From assembly GCA_903863905.1 (NCBI GenBank), contig CAIPDT010000084.1, positions 1-43,499 on the forward strand: a stretch of 43,499 nt of DNA, in the 5' to 3' direction. The notes beneath the pieces were generated by a model. The model was not told the origin of the DNA, searched no databases, and saw only the letters and a list, made by a program, of their open reading frames with translations. Positions 9,102 to 19,286 of this stretch are shown one piece after another. Both the position numbers and the translations under genes were made by a program. Position 1 is the stretch's first letter. The number at the start of each line of letters is the position of its first letter. The stretch is from an uncultured Methylococcaceae bacterium (lineage in GTDB: Bacteria > Pseudomonadota > Gammaproteobacteria > Methylococcales > Methylomonadaceae).

Positions 9102-9248
9102 ATGGCCATTATAGAATATGAAACTTCGTGTACTCTTTGCGGACAAAAAGTCGTTTTAAAAAGCTTTACTATGGATACTACACAAGGCAAATTAAAATTT
9201 TGCTGTGCTGGATGCCTGAGTATTTACCAACTACTTAACGCAAATTAA
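9102..9248 (+). CDS. 48-residue stand-alone metal-binding domain (P-ATPase N-terminal type)
   Basis: A very small gene just after rlmI. The protein carries C10-x2-C13-G and then F33-CC-x-G-C38 followed by xxxYQLL. That spacing and the FCCAGCxxxY pattern match the putative metal-binding domain found at the N-terminus of heavy-metal (mostly copper) P-type ATPases (the ATPase-cat_bd family, PF12156 by memory). Here the domain stands alone, with no ATPase attached. I infer a small Cu or Zn carrier or assembly factor. The start is ATG 9102, and the ribosome site is weak. The gene below (9299) also has Cys pairs and lies 50 bases on in the same direction. Confidence 0.72.
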   Translation: MAIIEYETSCTLCGQKVVLKSFTMDTTQGKLKFCCAGCLSIYQLLNAN

Positions 9249-9298
9249 TCCACCATTAACCCAACTCTAACTACAAGATAAATGAGGATATCTAATCA

Positions 9299-9826
9299 AT
9301 GAAAGCGTGTGACTCATGTTCAGGCCGTGCTGAAATCGGCAAAAATCATAAACAAGTACCTGTATTACGAAGAACAATTGGCTTGCTATTTGTATACTTA
9401 CCTATTTTAACGTTACCGTTTGTATTTATTAGTGCATATTTAACGTACTATCACTTAATACTGATTGGCGGTAAGAATATCAAAAAATTCTCTGAGTTTC
9501 TTCCTGCAAGAAGCTCACATCGTTATGATCTTAAAAACCAAATTACTATGGATGGTTCATTTAAATTCAGTTTGGCGCAATCAAGGCTGTACTGGATATT
9601 AAACTGTACTTGGTACTGCCCTGTTAGTGTTGCTGTATTTGAATGGCACGCTTATATGGTAAAAATTGTTGAGAACTGGTGGTGTCCGTTCACACATGAA
9701 AAAAAAGAAGGTTATAGTAATGCAAAAATTGATAAATCATTCTGGCATATCTACCCTGAAGACATTGCAAAATTGGACCCAGAAGATAGAGACAACCCTA
9801 TTTGGAATGACTCAACCGATCAATAA
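9299..9826 (+). CDS. unrecognised Cys/Trp-rich membrane protein
   Basis: I do not recognise this 175-residue protein. It opens with a CxxC pair (C4, C7), then has one long or hairpin hydrophobic segment at about 27-57 (IGLLFVYLPILTLPFVFIS). A second conserved-looking block at 97-133 is rich in aromatic residues and Cys/His: C103-xxx-C107, W116-H117, W127-W128-C129, H133. The C-terminal 40 residues are polar and acidic. The start has a good AGGA site 10 bases upstream. The Cys and His pattern and the upstream metal-binding gene suggest metal or redox work at the inner membrane, but this is inference. It precedes dusB by 30 bases. Confidence 0.75.
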   Translation: MKACDSCSGRAEIGKNHKQVPVLRRTIGLLFVYLPILTLPFVFISAYLTYYHLILIGGKNIKKFSEFLPARSSHRYDLKNQITMDGSFKFSLAQSRLYWILNCTWYCPVSVAVFEWHAYMVKIVENWWCPFTHEKKEGYSNAKIDKSFWHIYPEDIAKLDPEDRDNPIWNDSTDQ

Positions 9827-9856
9827 TTAAACCCTATAAGGAAACACTGCCTCTTT

Positions 9857-10819
9857 ATGCACATTGGCTCGTATGCACTAAGTAACAATCTAATTTTAGC
9901 ACCCATGGCCGGTATCACAGACCGGCCTTTTAGAGAATTGTGCAAACAATTTGGTGTAGGCTTAGCCGTATCAGAAATGGTCGCTTCCAATCCCGCCTTA
10001 AGGCATCATAAACGCACCTTACTTAAAGCCGATCACACAGGTGAATCCGGATTAAGATCTGTACAAATACTTGGCACTGATCCAAAACAAATGGCTGAAG
10101 CCGCCGTGTTTAATGCCCAAAGAGGCGCTCAAATCATTGATATCAATATGGGGTGCCCCGCTAAAAAAGTATGCTCAGTTGCAGCGGGTTCGGCTTTATT
10201 AAGAGATGAATTACTCGTTAAAAAAATATTAGACGCCGTCGTTAATGCCGTTGATATTCCAGTGACTTTAAAAATCCGAACAGGTTGGGATTTACAAAAC
10301 CGCAATGCAGTAGAAATTGCTAAAATAGCAGAGCAAGCAGGTATTGCAGCATTAACACTACATGGTCGTACCCGTGCTTGTAAATTTAATGGGCAAGCAG
10401 AATATGAAACCATTAAACAAGTAAAAGAAACCGTTGGCATCCCTATTATAGCCAATGGAGATATTACATCGGCAAAAAAAGCTCAAGACGTACTGAAAAG
10501 TACCGGAGCAGACGCTATTATGATAGGTCGAGCGGCACAAGGTAATCCATGGTTATTTAAACAAATAAACCATTTTCTTAAAACCGGTAACACCCTCGAA
10601 AAACCGACAGATATAGAAATTCAAAACACGCTTCTTAGTCATTTGGAGCAGCTTTATGGCTTCTACGGCAATATTAGCGGTGTTAGAATAGCAAGAAAAC
10701 ACATAGGCTGGTATTTAAGTCATCTTGACACCATCAGTCAGGAGACAAAAAATAAAATTAATCAAGCTCAGTGCCCAAACCAACAAAAAATGCTGCTTAA
10801 CGCCGCATTTAATCTTTAA
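9857..10819 (+). CDS. dusB: tRNA-dihydrouridine synthase B
   Basis: FMN enzyme that reduces uridine to dihydrouridine at position 17 of tRNA. The 320-residue TIM-barrel protein begins with the family signature [20 protein letters not shown]. The catalytic Cys is C100 in NMGCPAKKV, the same number as in E. coli DusB. LKIRTGWD carries the FMN-binding Lys, and [10 protein letters not shown] is the C-terminal FMN phosphate region. It lies directly before fis, the arrangement that gives the dusB-fis operon in enterobacteria. Confidence 0.95.
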   Translation: MHIGSYALSNNLILAPMAGITDRPFRELCKQFGVGLAVSEMVASNPALRHHKRTLLKADHTGESGLRSVQILGTDPKQMAEAAVFNAQRGAQIIDINMGCPAKKVCSVAAGSALLRDELLVKKILDAVVNAVDIPVTLKIRTGWDLQNRNAVEIAKIAEQAGIAALTLHGRTRACKFNGQAEYETIKQVKETVGIPIIANGDITSAKKAQDVLKSTGADAIMIGRAAQGNPWLFKQINHFLKTGNTLEKPTDIEIQNTLLSHLEQLYGFYGNISGVRIARKHIGWYLSHLDTISQETKNKINQAQCPNQQKMLLNAAFNL

Positions 10820-10841
10820 TTAACGGATAGTGCTACATCAC

Positions 10842-11126
10842 ATGAACGCATCTCATAAAAGTGCTGATATTATTAGCATCGATACCAAGAAGCCAACACT
10901 GTTACCGCTATCGGTCTATGTTAAGCAGACTATAGAACACTATCTATCACAACTCAGTGGCCATGATGCAGTTGGTTTACACGCCATGGTGATCGGTGAA
11001 GTCGAAAAACCTTTACTAGAAGCTGCGCTTGAGCACGCGGGTCATAACCAGACCAAAGCGGCAAAAGCACTAGGCTTAAGCAGAAGTACGTTACGCAAAA
11101 AACTGGATCAATACGGAATCTCTTAA
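10842..11126 (+). CDS. fis: nucleoid-associated protein Fis
   Basis: A homodimeric DNA-bending regulator of rRNA, tRNA and growth-phase genes. The C-terminal helix-turn-helix (NQTKAAKALGLSRSTLRKKLDQYGI) is nearly the enterobacterial sequence, and the middle part (EVEKPLLEAALEHAGH) forms the dimer core. I chose ATG 10842 (94 residues); a GTG at 10830 would give 98, the same length as E. coli Fis, so the start is uncertain by four codons. The N-terminal beta-arm region differs from enterobacterial Fis, as usual outside that group. It follows dusB by 22 bases. Confidence 0.93.
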   Translation: MNASHKSADIISIDTKKPTLLPLSVYVKQTIEHYLSQLSGHDAVGLHAMVIGEVEKPLLEAALEHAGHNQTKAAKALGLSRSTLRKKLDQYGIS

Positions 11127-11194
11127 ATTCCAGTTAATTTCACTCAAGAGAATTGTTTTACTTTTTACCCTCTTACCCACTCAATAAGGTTTGC

Positions 11195-12754
11195 ATGAAC
11201 AAAAAAATTACTCGCGCCCTGATCAGCGTTTCCGATAAAACCGGCATCGTTGACTTCTGCCACGCACTAAGTCAACAAGGTATTGAGCTTCTATCGACAG
11301 GTGGCACGGCTAAAATTTTAGCAGACAATCATATTCCTGTTACAGAAGTCTCTGACTATACTGGATTTCCTGAAATGATGGATGGTCGAGTTAAAACTTT
11401 ACATCCCAAAGTCCATGGGGGTATTTTAGGCCGTCGAGGCATTGACGATGAAATCATGTTAAGTAATGGCATTAATCCAATCGACATGGTTATTGTTAAT
11501 CTGTATCCATTTGAACAAACCATTGCGAATCCAAACTGTGATTTTGAAACCGCCATTGAAAACATAGATATAGGCGGCCCAACCATGATTCGAGCAGCGG
11601 CTAAAAACCATGCCGACGTAGCAATTGTTGTACATCCCGGTGACTATCAGTCTATCTTAACGGAGCTTAAACAAGCGGATAATAATTTATCAGCAAACAC
11701 ACGCTTTCAATTAGCTTTAAAAAGCTTTGAACACACTGCGCGATATGACACCGCTATCGCGACGTACTTAGGCAGCCTTAATGGCAATACCTTTCCCGAA
11801 ACACTCAACTTACAGTTTTATCGTAACCAAACCATGCGCTACGGTGAGAATCCTCATCAAAATGCGGCTTTTTACCGTGAAAAAGCGCCAGACTCAGGTA
11901 CGATTGCTGCTGCCGTTCAATTACAAGGCAAAGAACTTTCTTATAACAATATCGCCGATGCGGATGCCGCTCTTGAATGCGTTAAAGCATTTAATGACAA
12001 ACCAACCTGCGTTATTGTTAAACACGCTAATCCTTGTGGTGTAGCCGAAGCAGATAGTTTACTTTCAGCTTACGACCTCGCCTACGCCACTGACCCTACT
12101 TCTGCTTTTGGTGGCATTATCGCCTTCAATAGAGAATTAGACGCAGAAACTGCGGCAGCGATTATCAATCGTCAATTTGTTGAAGTCATTATTGCCCCCT
12201 CATTAACGACTGAAGCACAAACGATACTCGCCGAAAAACAAAATGTACGCGTTTTAAATTGTGGCGCATGGGATAATCATAAAAGCCCAGCATTAGATTT
12301 CAAACGAGTAGCCGGTGGTTTATTAGTTCAAGACAAAGATCTAGGGGAAATAACCCTGGATGACATTAAAGTTGTCAGTCAACGCATCCCTACTGAACAA
12401 GAACTTGCAGATTTATTATTTGCATGGAAAGTCGGTAAGTTTGTCAAATCAAATGCGATCGTTTATTGCAAAAATGGCCAAACCATCGGTGTAGGTGCAG
12501 GCCAAATGAGCCGTGTCTACTCGGCCAAAATTGCCGGTATTAAAGCAACCGATGAAGGTTTAGTAGTCCCCGGATCTGCGATGGCTTCTGATGCTTTCTT
12601 CCCTTTTAGAGACGGTATTGATGCCGCCGCCGAAGCAGGTATTACTGCGATTATTCAACCCGGCGGCTCTATGCGTGACAACGAAGTAATTGCGGCGGCC
12701 GATGAGCATAATATTGCCATGGTATTTACCGGTATGCGTCATTTTAGACATTAA
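11195..12754 (+). CDS. purH: bifunctional AICAR transformylase / IMP cyclohydrolase
   Basis: Carries out the last two steps of IMP synthesis: formylation of AICAR from 10-formyl-THF, then ring closure. I start at ATG 11195 ([17 protein letters not shown], 519 residues), with AAGG upstream; the longer frame from TTG 11153 adds an unconserved stretch. The N-terminal MGS-like cyclohydrolase domain (about 1-190) shows [11 protein letters not shown] and LSTGGTAK. The transformylase domain follows, with RYGENPHQ, the catalytic K276-H277 in KHANPCG, and a C-terminal [10 protein letters not shown] segment. purD follows 35 bases downstream, a common pair. Confidence 0.96.
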   Translation: MNKKITRALISVSDKTGIVDFCHALSQQGIELLSTGGTAKILADNHIPVTEVSDYTGFPEMMDGRVKTLHPKVHGGILGRRGIDDEIMLSNGINPIDMVIVNLYPFEQTIANPNCDFETAIENIDIGGPTMIRAAAKNHADVAIVVHPGDYQSILTELKQADNNLSANTRFQLALKSFEHTARYDTAIATYLGSLNGNTFPETLNLQFYRNQTMRYGENPHQNAAFYREKAPDSGTIAAAVQLQGKELSYNNIADADAALECVKAFNDKPTCVIVKHANPCGVAEADSLLSAYDLAYATDPTSAFGGIIAFNRELDAETAAAIINRQFVEVIIAPSLTTEAQTILAEKQNVRVLNCGAWDNHKSPALDFKRVAGGLLVQDKDLGEITLDDIKVVSQRIPTEQELADLLFAWKVGKFVKSNAIVYCKNGQTIGVGAGQMSRVYSAKIAGIKATDEGLVVPGSAMASDAFFPFRDGIDAAAEAGITAIIQPGGSMRDNEVIAAADEHNIAMVFTGMRHFRH

Positions 12755-12789
12755 TATAACGCACCTTTTGACCTATTTAGAGTATATAT

Positions 12790-14061
12790 ATGAAAGTTCT
12801 TATCGTTGGTAGCGGTGGTCGTGAACACGCCCTAGCTTGGAAAGCAAAACAATCGACTAAAGTCGATAAAGTTTTTGTTGCTCCCGGCAATCCGGGCTCT
12901 GCCCTTGAAGTTGGCATTGAAAACATCGCCCTTGCCGTCGATGATATTGATGGATTATTAGCTTTTGCAAAAACAGAACACATTGAGCTCACTATTATTG
13001 GCCCTGAAGTTCCTTTAGTTCTGGGGATTGTTGATCTTTTTCAAGCTGCAGGCTTAAAATGCTTTGGCCCTTCGGCAAAAGCAGCGCAATTGGAAGGTTC
13101 AAAATCATACTGCAAAGACTTTATGATTCGCCACCATATCCCAACAGCACAGTATCAATCCTTTACCGATAAAGACTTAGCCATCGCTTACATTCGTCAG
13201 CAAGGTGCGCCCATCGTAGTTAAGGCGGATGGTTTAGCGGCAGGCAAAGGTGTGATCGTTGCTCAATCTGAACAAGAAGCGATTGATGCTGTCGAAGATA
13301 TGTTATCCGGCAATGTTTTTGGCGAGGCAGGCAATCGTGTTGTGGTTGAAGAATTTTTACACGGAGAAGAAGCCAGTTTTATCGTGATCGCTGACGGAAA
13401 AAATGCACTCCCTATGGCAACCTCACAAGATCATAAAGCCAGAGATAATGGCGATAAAGGCCCCAACACAGGTGGAATGGGCGCCTACTCCCCCGCACCT
13501 GTCGTCACGCCTGCTGTTTATGACATTGTGATGCGAGATGTCATTAATCCCACCTTAAAAGGTATGATCGAAGATGGTATCCCTTACACCGGATTTCTCT
13601 ACGCTGGCTTGATGATTAGTCCTGACGGATCAGTTAAGGTTTTGGAATATAACTGTCGCTTTGGTGATCCTGAAACTCAACCCATTATGATGCGAATGAA
13701 GAGCGACTTAGTCGAACTTTGTGAGGCCGCATTAACAGGTGATCTGGATAAGACCCACACTGAATGGGATGATCGTGCAGCGTTAGGTGTCGTTTTAGCC
13801 GCAGGTGGGTACCCAGATACCTATCAAAAAGGCGATGTTATCTCAGGTTTACCTACTGAAGACTTTTCAGACCGTAAGATATTTCATGCGGGCACGCAAC
13901 AAGTGGATAATGATATAGTCACTGCAGGAGGCCGAGTGCTCTGTGCTTGCGCGTTGGGTGAAACCATACAGGAAGCCCAAACGAACGCGTACGAACTCGC
14001 CAACAATATTCAATGGAACAATATCTATTACAGAACCGATATTGGCTTTAAAGCGATTTAG
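12790..14061 (+). CDS. purD: phosphoribosylamine-glycine ligase
   Basis: Joins 5-phosphoribosylamine and glycine using ATP, the second step of purine synthesis. The 423-residue protein shows the N-terminal domain signature KVLIVGSGGREHALAWK, an ATP-grasp domain (KADGLAAGKGVIVAQ), the GARS signature region RFGDPETQP and a C-terminal domain. The hairpin at 14071-14099 closes the transcript, ending the dusB-fis-purH-purD run. Confidence 0.97.
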   Translation: MKVLIVGSGGREHALAWKAKQSTKVDKVFVAPGNPGSALEVGIENIALAVDDIDGLLAFAKTEHIELTIIGPEVPLVLGIVDLFQAAGLKCFGPSAKAAQLEGSKSYCKDFMIRHHIPTAQYQSFTDKDLAIAYIRQQGAPIVVKADGLAAGKGVIVAQSEQEAIDAVEDMLSGNVFGEAGNRVVVEEFLHGEEASFIVIADGKNALPMATSQDHKARDNGDKGPNTGGMGAYSPAPVVTPAVYDIVMRDVINPTLKGMIEDGIPYTGFLYAGLMISPDGSVKVLEYNCRFGDPETQPIMMRMKSDLVELCEAALTGDLDKTHTEWDDRAALGVVLAAGGYPDTYQKGDVISGLPTEDFSDRKIFHAGTQQVDNDIVTAGGRVLCACALGETIQEAQTNAYELANNIQWNNIYYRTDIGFKAI

Positions 14062-14070
14062 GTTTTAACC

Positions 14071-14099
14071 TTAAGTGGCAAGATCTTCTTGCCACTTAA
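14071..14099. terminator. 13-bp hairpin between convergent purD and apeB
   Basis: TTAAGTGGCAAGA and TCTTGCCACTTAA are perfect arms around a 3-base loop. It lies 10 bases after the purD stop and 5 before the apeB stop on the other strand, so it can serve both transcripts. The T tracts are short on both sides. Confidence 0.7.
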
Positions 14100-14103
14100 A
14101 ACA

Positions 14104-15411
14104 CTACTCAGTTTTAAAAAACTGCTTCAATACTTTGATCATGTATCCATGATCCAACACCCCTGCACTTTCTCTAATACTGTGCATAGCCCACAAAGGA
14201 TTACCCACATCAATAGAGCGAATACCTAAGCGAGCTGATGTAATAGGACCAATAGTACTACCACAACCTAAATCATTTCGATGCGAATATTTTTGATACG
14301 GTACGTCAACTTGCTCACACCAATTCATAAATAACGCTTGAGAGACGCTATCTGTACTATATCGATGATTAACGTTCACTTTAATCACAGGACCTTGATT
14401 AACATTGACTTTATGATCCGGATCATATGCTAAAGGAAAACTAGGTTGATAGGCATGAGCCATATCAGCACTAATCATAAAACTCTTCGCTAAAGCCCGT
14501 GTCAAATCGGTAGCCTCTTGAGTAGTCGCTAAAGCAATCCTTTGTATGACATCCGTTAAAAAACTACCATCAGCACCTTTACTACTTTCACTGCCTATTT
14601 CTTCGTGATCAAAAAGTCCACAGACTAAAGTACAGTCATTTTCCAATACCGTTTCATCAAGCAACGCCTTTAATATGGCATGGCAAGACGCTAAATTATC
14701 TAATTGACTATCCGCATAAAACTCGTTTTGAGCCCCCCAAAAAGTACCTTTTTGAGTATCATACACGGCTAAATCCCATGATAATATCCGCTCAGCAGAA
14801 CAACCGATATGATCTTGTAACAGGCTTGAAAAATAAGCTTGTGGCAAGTAATCCTCAGCCATTGCTGACAAAATAAGTGGCAACTCATTCTGTTTATGCA
14901 GCTTTAAACCTTCCTCATTAACCCCTCGATTCATATGAATCGCTAAATTAGGCAACCTCAACAAAGGTTGATCAAATTTAATTAAGGTACTCGCTACGGC
15001 TTGATTTTCATCTTTATACGTCACCCTACCCGCTAAACTTAAATCACGATCTGTAAAAGTCGCCAAAATAGGGCCACCGTACACTTCTACACCTAACCGT
15101 AATAAACCATCTATGCCACTCGCCGCATTGGGTTTTATTCTTAAACCAGGAGAATCAGTATGAGCACCCACTAATTTAAAACCTGTTTCTACAATAGGCT
15201 TTTGCCCTTGCACAAATATAATGATCGACGAATCATCACGAATAACATAGTAACGTCCACCGGCTTTCAATCTCCATTGAACCGTTTCCTCTAACCTAAC
15301 AAACTTAAACGCATGTAATTGAATTTCAATTTGTTCAACGGCATGCCATGGACTAGGACTTGCGTCAATAAAGTTTAATAAATCGTGTACCTGTTGCTGA
15401 GCATCAATCAT
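14104..15411 (-). CDS. apeB: M18 family aspartyl aminopeptidase
   Basis: A cytosolic zinc aminopeptidase that removes N-terminal acidic residues. The 435 residues are normal for the family. Metal ligands are visible in order: H84 in VGAHTDSPGLRIKP, the Asp in YADSQLDNLAS, the catalytic Glu pair in GLFDHEEIGSES, the Asp in ISADMAHA, and the last His in GNPLWAMHSIRES. The N-terminal SPSPWHAV is the usual opening. It overlaps the msrB stop by 4 bases (ATGA), so translation is coupled to msrB. It ends at the shared hairpin. Confidence 0.94.
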   Translation of the reverse strand: MIDAQQQVHDLLNFIDASPSPWHAVEQIEIQLHAFKFVRLEETVQWRLKAGGRYYVIRDDSSIIIFVQGQKPIVETGFKLVGAHTDSPGLRIKPNAASGIDGLLRLGVEVYGGPILATFTDRDLSLAGRVTYKDENQAVASTLIKFDQPLLRLPNLAIHMNRGVNEEGLKLHKQNELPLILSAMAEDYLPQAYFSSLLQDHIGCSAERILSWDLAVYDTQKGTFWGAQNEFYADSQLDNLASCHAILKALLDETVLENDCTLVCGLFDHEEIGSESSKGADGSFLTDVIQRIALATTQEATDLTRALAKSFMISADMAHAYQPSFPLAYDPDHKVNVNQGPVIKVNVNHRYSTDSVSQALFMNWCEQVDVPYQKYSHRNDLGCGSTIGPITSARLGIRSIDVGNPLWAMHSIRESAGVLDHGYMIKVLKQFFKTE

Positions 15412-15806
15412 TTTTCTTTTAAATTTAAGGCCGCAGAATTAATACAATAACGTAAACCCGTTGGAGCAGGACCATCTTCAAACACATGACCTAAATGTGC
15501 TTGACACACTTTGCATGTGACTTCAACTCTTCGCATTCCATAAGTGTTATCCACATGCTCGTCAACACTACTACCCGGCAAATCCAACCAAAAACTAGGC
15601 CAACCTGAACCTGAATCATATTTGGTTTCAGAATCAAATAAAGGGTTATCACAACAAATACAATGATATATTCCAACCGTTTTACAATCATTATATTTAC
15701 CCGTAAACGGTGCCTCCGTTGATTTTAACCGACAAATACTAAATTGTTCGGCGGTTAATTTATCACCCCACTGAGTCTTTTCCTGCTCTAAATCTATCTC
15801 TGTCAT
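15408..15806 (-). CDS. msrB: peptide methionine-(R)-S-oxide reductase
   Basis: Repairs methionine-R-sulfoxide in proteins. I start at 15806 (MTEIDLEQEKTQW, 132 residues), with AAGGAA five bases upstream; the longer frame reaching 15923 would run into parC and is not conserved. Zinc is bound by C49-x2-C52 and C98-x2-C101. The catalytic Cys is C121 in LRYCINSAAL. The signature GSGWPSFW is intact. The gene lies 52 bases below parC and overlaps apeB by 4 bases. Confidence 0.95.
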   Translation of the reverse strand: MTEIDLEQEKTQWGDKLTAEQFSICRLKSTEAPFTGKYNDCKTVGIYHCICCDNPLFDSETKYDSGSGWPSFWLDLPGSSVDEHVDNTYGMRRVEVTCKVCQAHLGHVFEDGPAPTGLRYCINSAALNLKEK

Positions 15807-15858
15807 ATCGTTCCTTTTTAAGCCCTTAAAAACACAACCTAACCAATCACGCCACATT

Positions 15859-18084
15859 TTATTCAAACTCAAGGCTATCAACTTTCTGAAAACCTCGGGG
15901 TAACAAATTTCCTCTTTTTGCACGCGCTCCGATATAACTCTCCATATCAGACCCTTTCAGCGTTAAAAAGCGTTTCCCAGAGATCACCTTTAAAGTCGCC
16001 TTTTCAGGCATTGATAATACTGACAAAACGTAATCTTTTTCCAAGTGTAAATCAAGCGGTGGTATCTGTATCAGTTTATTTCCTTTACCTTTTGCCAAAG
16101 CCGGAAGATCTGCCACAGGAAAAATCAATAATCTTCCTTGTAATGTCACTACCGCCAATAATTCAGACTCCTGTTGCACAGATACTGGCTTTAGAACCTT
16201 AACACCTTCAGGTAAAGTTATAAGCAGTTTACCCGCTTTATTTTTACTGGCTAATTCTTTTAGTTGTACTCTAAAACCATACCCATAATGACTGGCTAAA
16301 ACATACCAATCATCGGGTTGCCCAGTCAATAAATGTGTAAATAAAGCACCTGCAGGTGGATTAAGTCTTCCTGTTAAGGGTTCGCCTTGAGTTCGTGCAG
16401 ACGGTAAATCATGCGAAGAAGTATTATAAGCACGTCCCGTTGAATCCAATAAATAGATGGGCTGTGTCGAACGGCCTTTTACAGCGTCAAGTAAACTATC
16501 GCCAGAACGATAATTTACACTATCTACATCAATATCATGTCCCTTAGCTGCTCTAATCCAACCCTTTTGTGAAAGAATAATCGTTAAAGGCTCATTACTA
16601 ATCAACGCAGTTGTCTCTAAAGCCACAGCAGCGACTCTTGAAACTAAAGGTGACCGTCGTTCATCGCCGTATTGTTCTGCATCTCGTTCAATTTCTTTTC
16701 GTATTAAACGATTTAACAATAATTTAGACGCTAACGTTTTTTCTAAAGCCGCTCGTTCTTTCTCCAAAGCATCTTGCTCACCCCGAATTTTGATCTCTTC
16801 TAACTTAGCAAGATGACGAAGTTTTAATTCCAAAATAGCTTCTGCTTGTGTATCCGTTAATCCAAAACGCACCATTAAAACCGGTTTTGGATACTCTTCT
16901 TGCCGAATAATCGCAATCACTTCATCAATATTAAGATAGGCAATTAACAAGCCATCTAAGATATGCAGTCTTGCCAACACCTTATCTAAACGATACTGTA
17001 ATCGTCTACGCACCGTTTCTGTTCTAAAAGCGAGCCATTCAGTCAGAATATCTCTTAAACCTTTTACCTTCGGCTTACCGTCTAAACCTATCATATTCAT
17101 ATTGACACGATAGCTTTTTTCTAAATCTGTCGTGGTAAATAAATGCGACATCACTGCATCGACGTCGATACGTTTAGATTTAGGAATAATCAATAAACGC
17201 GTAAGATTCTCATGATCTGATTCATCCCGAAGATCTTCAATCATAGGCAACTTTTTCGCCAACATAAGCGCAGCGATTTGTTCCATCAGTTTTGCCCCAG
17301 ATACTTGATGAGGCAAAGCAGTAATCACAATATTACCGTCTTCTTGCTCATAAATAGCACGCATCTTAATAGAGCCGCCACCCGTTTGATACATCTTTTG
17401 AATGTCTTCCGCCTGCGTAATAATTTCTGCAGCAGTTGGGTAATCAGGCCCTTTAATATGTTTAAACAATACGTCTAAAGGACTGTCAGGCTCATCTAAT
17501 AATTGAATACACGCCGCGGCAACCTCACGTAAATTATGTGGTGGAATATCGGTTGCCATACCCACAGCAATACCCATAGTGCCATTTAATAAAATATTGG
17601 GTAGCCTTGCAGGGAGCAATACGGGTTCTTTTAAAGTTGCGTCAAAGTTATCTGACCACTCAACCGTACCCTGTCCTAATTCACTTAATAGCGTATTGGC
17701 ATAACCCGTTAAACGAGACTCTGTATACCGCATAGCAGCAAAGGACTTAGGATCATCTGGTGATCCCCAGTTACCTTGGCCATCGACTAAAGGATAACGA
17801 TATGAAAAATCCTGCGCCATTAACACCATGGCTTCATAACAAGCAGAATCACCATGTGGATGATATTTACCTAAGACATCCCCCACGGTACGCGCTGATT
17901 TCTTATACTTAGCTAACGCCGTTAAACCCAGTTCTGACATTGCGTACACAATACGTCGTTGTACAGGTTTTAAACCATCCGCAATATTCGGCAAGGCTCT
18001 ATCCAAAATAACATACATGGAATAATCCAAGTACGCCTTTTCTGCAAAATCCTTTAAAGGCAGTTGTTCAAAATTATCGTGCAT
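15859..18084 (-). CDS. parC: DNA topoisomerase IV subunit A
   Basis: Decatenates chromosomes together with ParE, which is not in this window. With the start at ATG 18084 it has 741 residues; a GTG six bases earlier opens the longest frame. The numbering then fits E. coli exactly: quinolone-pocket Ser80 and Glu84 ([13 protein letters not shown]) and catalytic Tyr120 ([10 protein letters not shown]). Both resistance positions are the susceptible type. The tower and coiled-coil region is [20 protein letters not shown]. The C-terminal beta-propeller is fairly short, as in ParC rather than GyrA. The TGG-rich SD AAGTGGGT precedes the start. Confidence 0.96.
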   Translation of the reverse strand: MHDNFEQLPLKDFAEKAYLDYSMYVILDRALPNIADGLKPVQRRIVYAMSELGLTALAKYKKSARTVGDVLGKYHPHGDSACYEAMVLMAQDFSYRYPLVDGQGNWGSPDDPKSFAAMRYTESRLTGYANTLLSELGQGTVEWSDNFDATLKEPVLLPARLPNILLNGTMGIAVGMATDIPPHNLREVAAACIQLLDEPDSPLDVLFKHIKGPDYPTAAEIITQAEDIQKMYQTGGGSIKMRAIYEQEDGNIVITALPHQVSGAKLMEQIAALMLAKKLPMIEDLRDESDHENLTRLLIIPKSKRIDVDAVMSHLFTTTDLEKSYRVNMNMIGLDGKPKVKGLRDILTEWLAFRTETVRRRLQYRLDKVLARLHILDGLLIAYLNIDEVIAIIRQEEYPKPVLMVRFGLTDTQAEAILELKLRHLAKLEEIKIRGEQDALEKERAALEKTLASKLLLNRLIRKEIERDAEQYGDERRSPLVSRVAAVALETTALISNEPLTIILSQKGWIRAAKGHDIDVDSVNYRSGDSLLDAVKGRSTQPIYLLDSTGRAYNTSSHDLPSARTQGEPLTGRLNPPAGALFTHLLTGQPDDWYVLASHYGYGFRVQLKELASKNKAGKLLITLPEGVKVLKPVSVQQESELLAVVTLQGRLLIFPVADLPALAKGKGNKLIQIPPLDLHLEKDYVLSVLSMPEKATLKVISGKRFLTLKGSDMESYIGARAKRGNLLPRGFQKVDSLEFE

Positions 18085-18138
18085 ACCCACTTAAAACTCA
18101 TCCTCTGATAATTCTACATAAAACGTAATGTTAAGCAT

Positions 18139-18168
18139 AAAAAAAGGCAGCCTATAGCTGCCTTTTTT
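18139..18168 (-). terminator. intrinsic terminator after rplS
   Basis: GGCAGC-CTATA-GCTGCC with flanking A and T runs of six or more gives a strong stem with a U tract when read on the minus strand, 22 bases after the rplS stop. It is symmetrical, so it could also work on plus-strand readthrough. It separates the rpsP operon from parC. Confidence 0.9.
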
Positions 18169-18189
18169 AACTGTATTAAATAAAACCGC

Positions 18190-18531
18190 TTATAGTTTTT
18201 CTTTAATACGCGCCGCTTTACCGGTTAAGTCACGTAAGTAATACAACTTAGCGCGACGCACATCACCACGACGTTTTACTGTAATTTCACTGATCAAAGG
18301 GCTATGAGTTTGAAAAACACGCTCAACTCCTGTGCCATGAGAAATTTTTCTAACAGTGAAAGCAGAGTTTAAACCACGATTACGTTTTGCAATCACAATG
18401 CCTTCAAAAGCCTGAATTCTCTCACGCTCTCCTTCTTTTACTTTAACTTGAACAACAACTGTGTCACCTGGATTAAATACAGGAATATCTCTTAGTTGTT
18501 CTTTTTCCAATACATCAATAATATTGCTCAT
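18190..18531 (-). CDS. rplS: 50S ribosomal protein L19
   Basis: A large-subunit protein at the 30S/50S interface. With ATG 18531 ([13 protein letters not shown]) it is 113 residues; a GTG two codons upstream opens the longest frame. The signatures [16 protein letters not shown] and [17 protein letters not shown] are typical, and [25 protein letters not shown] is the conserved C-terminus. It is last in the rpsP-rimM-trmD-rplS operon, 9 bases from trmD. Confidence 0.97.
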   Translation of the reverse strand: MSNIIDVLEKEQLRDIPVFNPGDTVVVQVKVKEGERERIQAFEGIVIAKRNRGLNSAFTVRKISHGTGVERVFQTHSPLISEITVKRRGDVRRAKLYYLRDLTGKAARIKEKL

Positions 18532-18540
18532 CACCACACC

Positions 18541-19278
18541 CTATTCAACTTCACTTTTAAATTGTTGCAACAGATAGTTCTGTTCTGCACTTAAATTCTT
18601 ATTTTTTAATAAATCTGGTCTTCTTTGCCACGTCCTACCCAGAGCCTGCTTCATTCGCCATGTACCTATCTGTGCATGATTACCACCTAACAAAATATCT
18701 GGAACGGAACCTCCATCAAGTTGTTCAGGTCGAGTAAAATGCGGATAATCTAACAATCCATTCATATGAGAATCTTGCTGAGCAGACTCTTCATGGCCGA
18801 GCACACCTGGCAACAAACGTGTAATAGCATCAATAACAATCAAAGCAGCTAACTCACCACCACTAATGACATAATCACCAATAGACCATTCTTCATCACA
18901 ATCCTTCTTAACGAAGCGTTCATCAACCCCCTCATAACGCCCAGCAACTAAAATTAATTGCGACACATTACAAGCGTCTGATAATAATGCCTGTGTTATC
19001 GGTATTCCCTGAGGACTTAAATAAACGACTTTAGCCTTGTCGTTGCCCGATTGTTTTGCCTTGTTTACTGCTTCATGCAAAGGCTGATACTTCATGACCA
19101 TACCAGGTCCGCCACCGTAAGGACGATCATCGACGGTTTTATGTTTGTCGTGCGTATAATCTCTAGGATTCCATACCGACAAACTAACTATTTCTCGTTC
19201 TATTGCTCGACCCGTTACACCGTAACTTGCCGCCGCCGTTATCATATCGGGAAATAATGTGACTACATCAAAACGCAT
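18541..19278 (-). CDS. trmD: tRNA (guanine-N1)-methyltransferase
   Basis: Methylates G37 of tRNAs next to the anticodon, preventing frameshifts. With ATG 19278 ([13 protein letters not shown]) it has 245 residues; the longest frame begins one codon earlier at TTG. The SPOUT trefoil-knot region is [10 protein letters not shown]...[13 protein letters not shown] and [19 protein letters not shown]. The C-terminal domain holds [10 protein letters not shown]. It lies 8 bases after rimM. Confidence 0.97.
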   Translation of the reverse strand: MRFDVVTLFPDMITAAASYGVTGRAIEREIVSLSVWNPRDYTHDKHKTVDDRPYGGGPGMVMKYQPLHEAVNKAKQSGNDKAKVVYLSPQGIPITQALLSDACNVSQLILVAGRYEGVDERFVKKDCDEEWSIGDYVISGGELAALIVIDAITRLLPGVLGHEESAQQDSHMNGLLDYPHFTRPEQLDGGSVPDILLGGNHAQIGTWRMKQALGRTWQRRPDLLKNKNLSAEQNYLLQQFKSEVE

Positions 19279-19286
19279 CAAAGTAA

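Noticed and set aside
15807-15923. Longer N-terminus for MsrB reaching into parC
   Set aside because: The extra 39 residues overlap the end of parC, lack family similarity, and an AAGGAA site supports ATG 15806.
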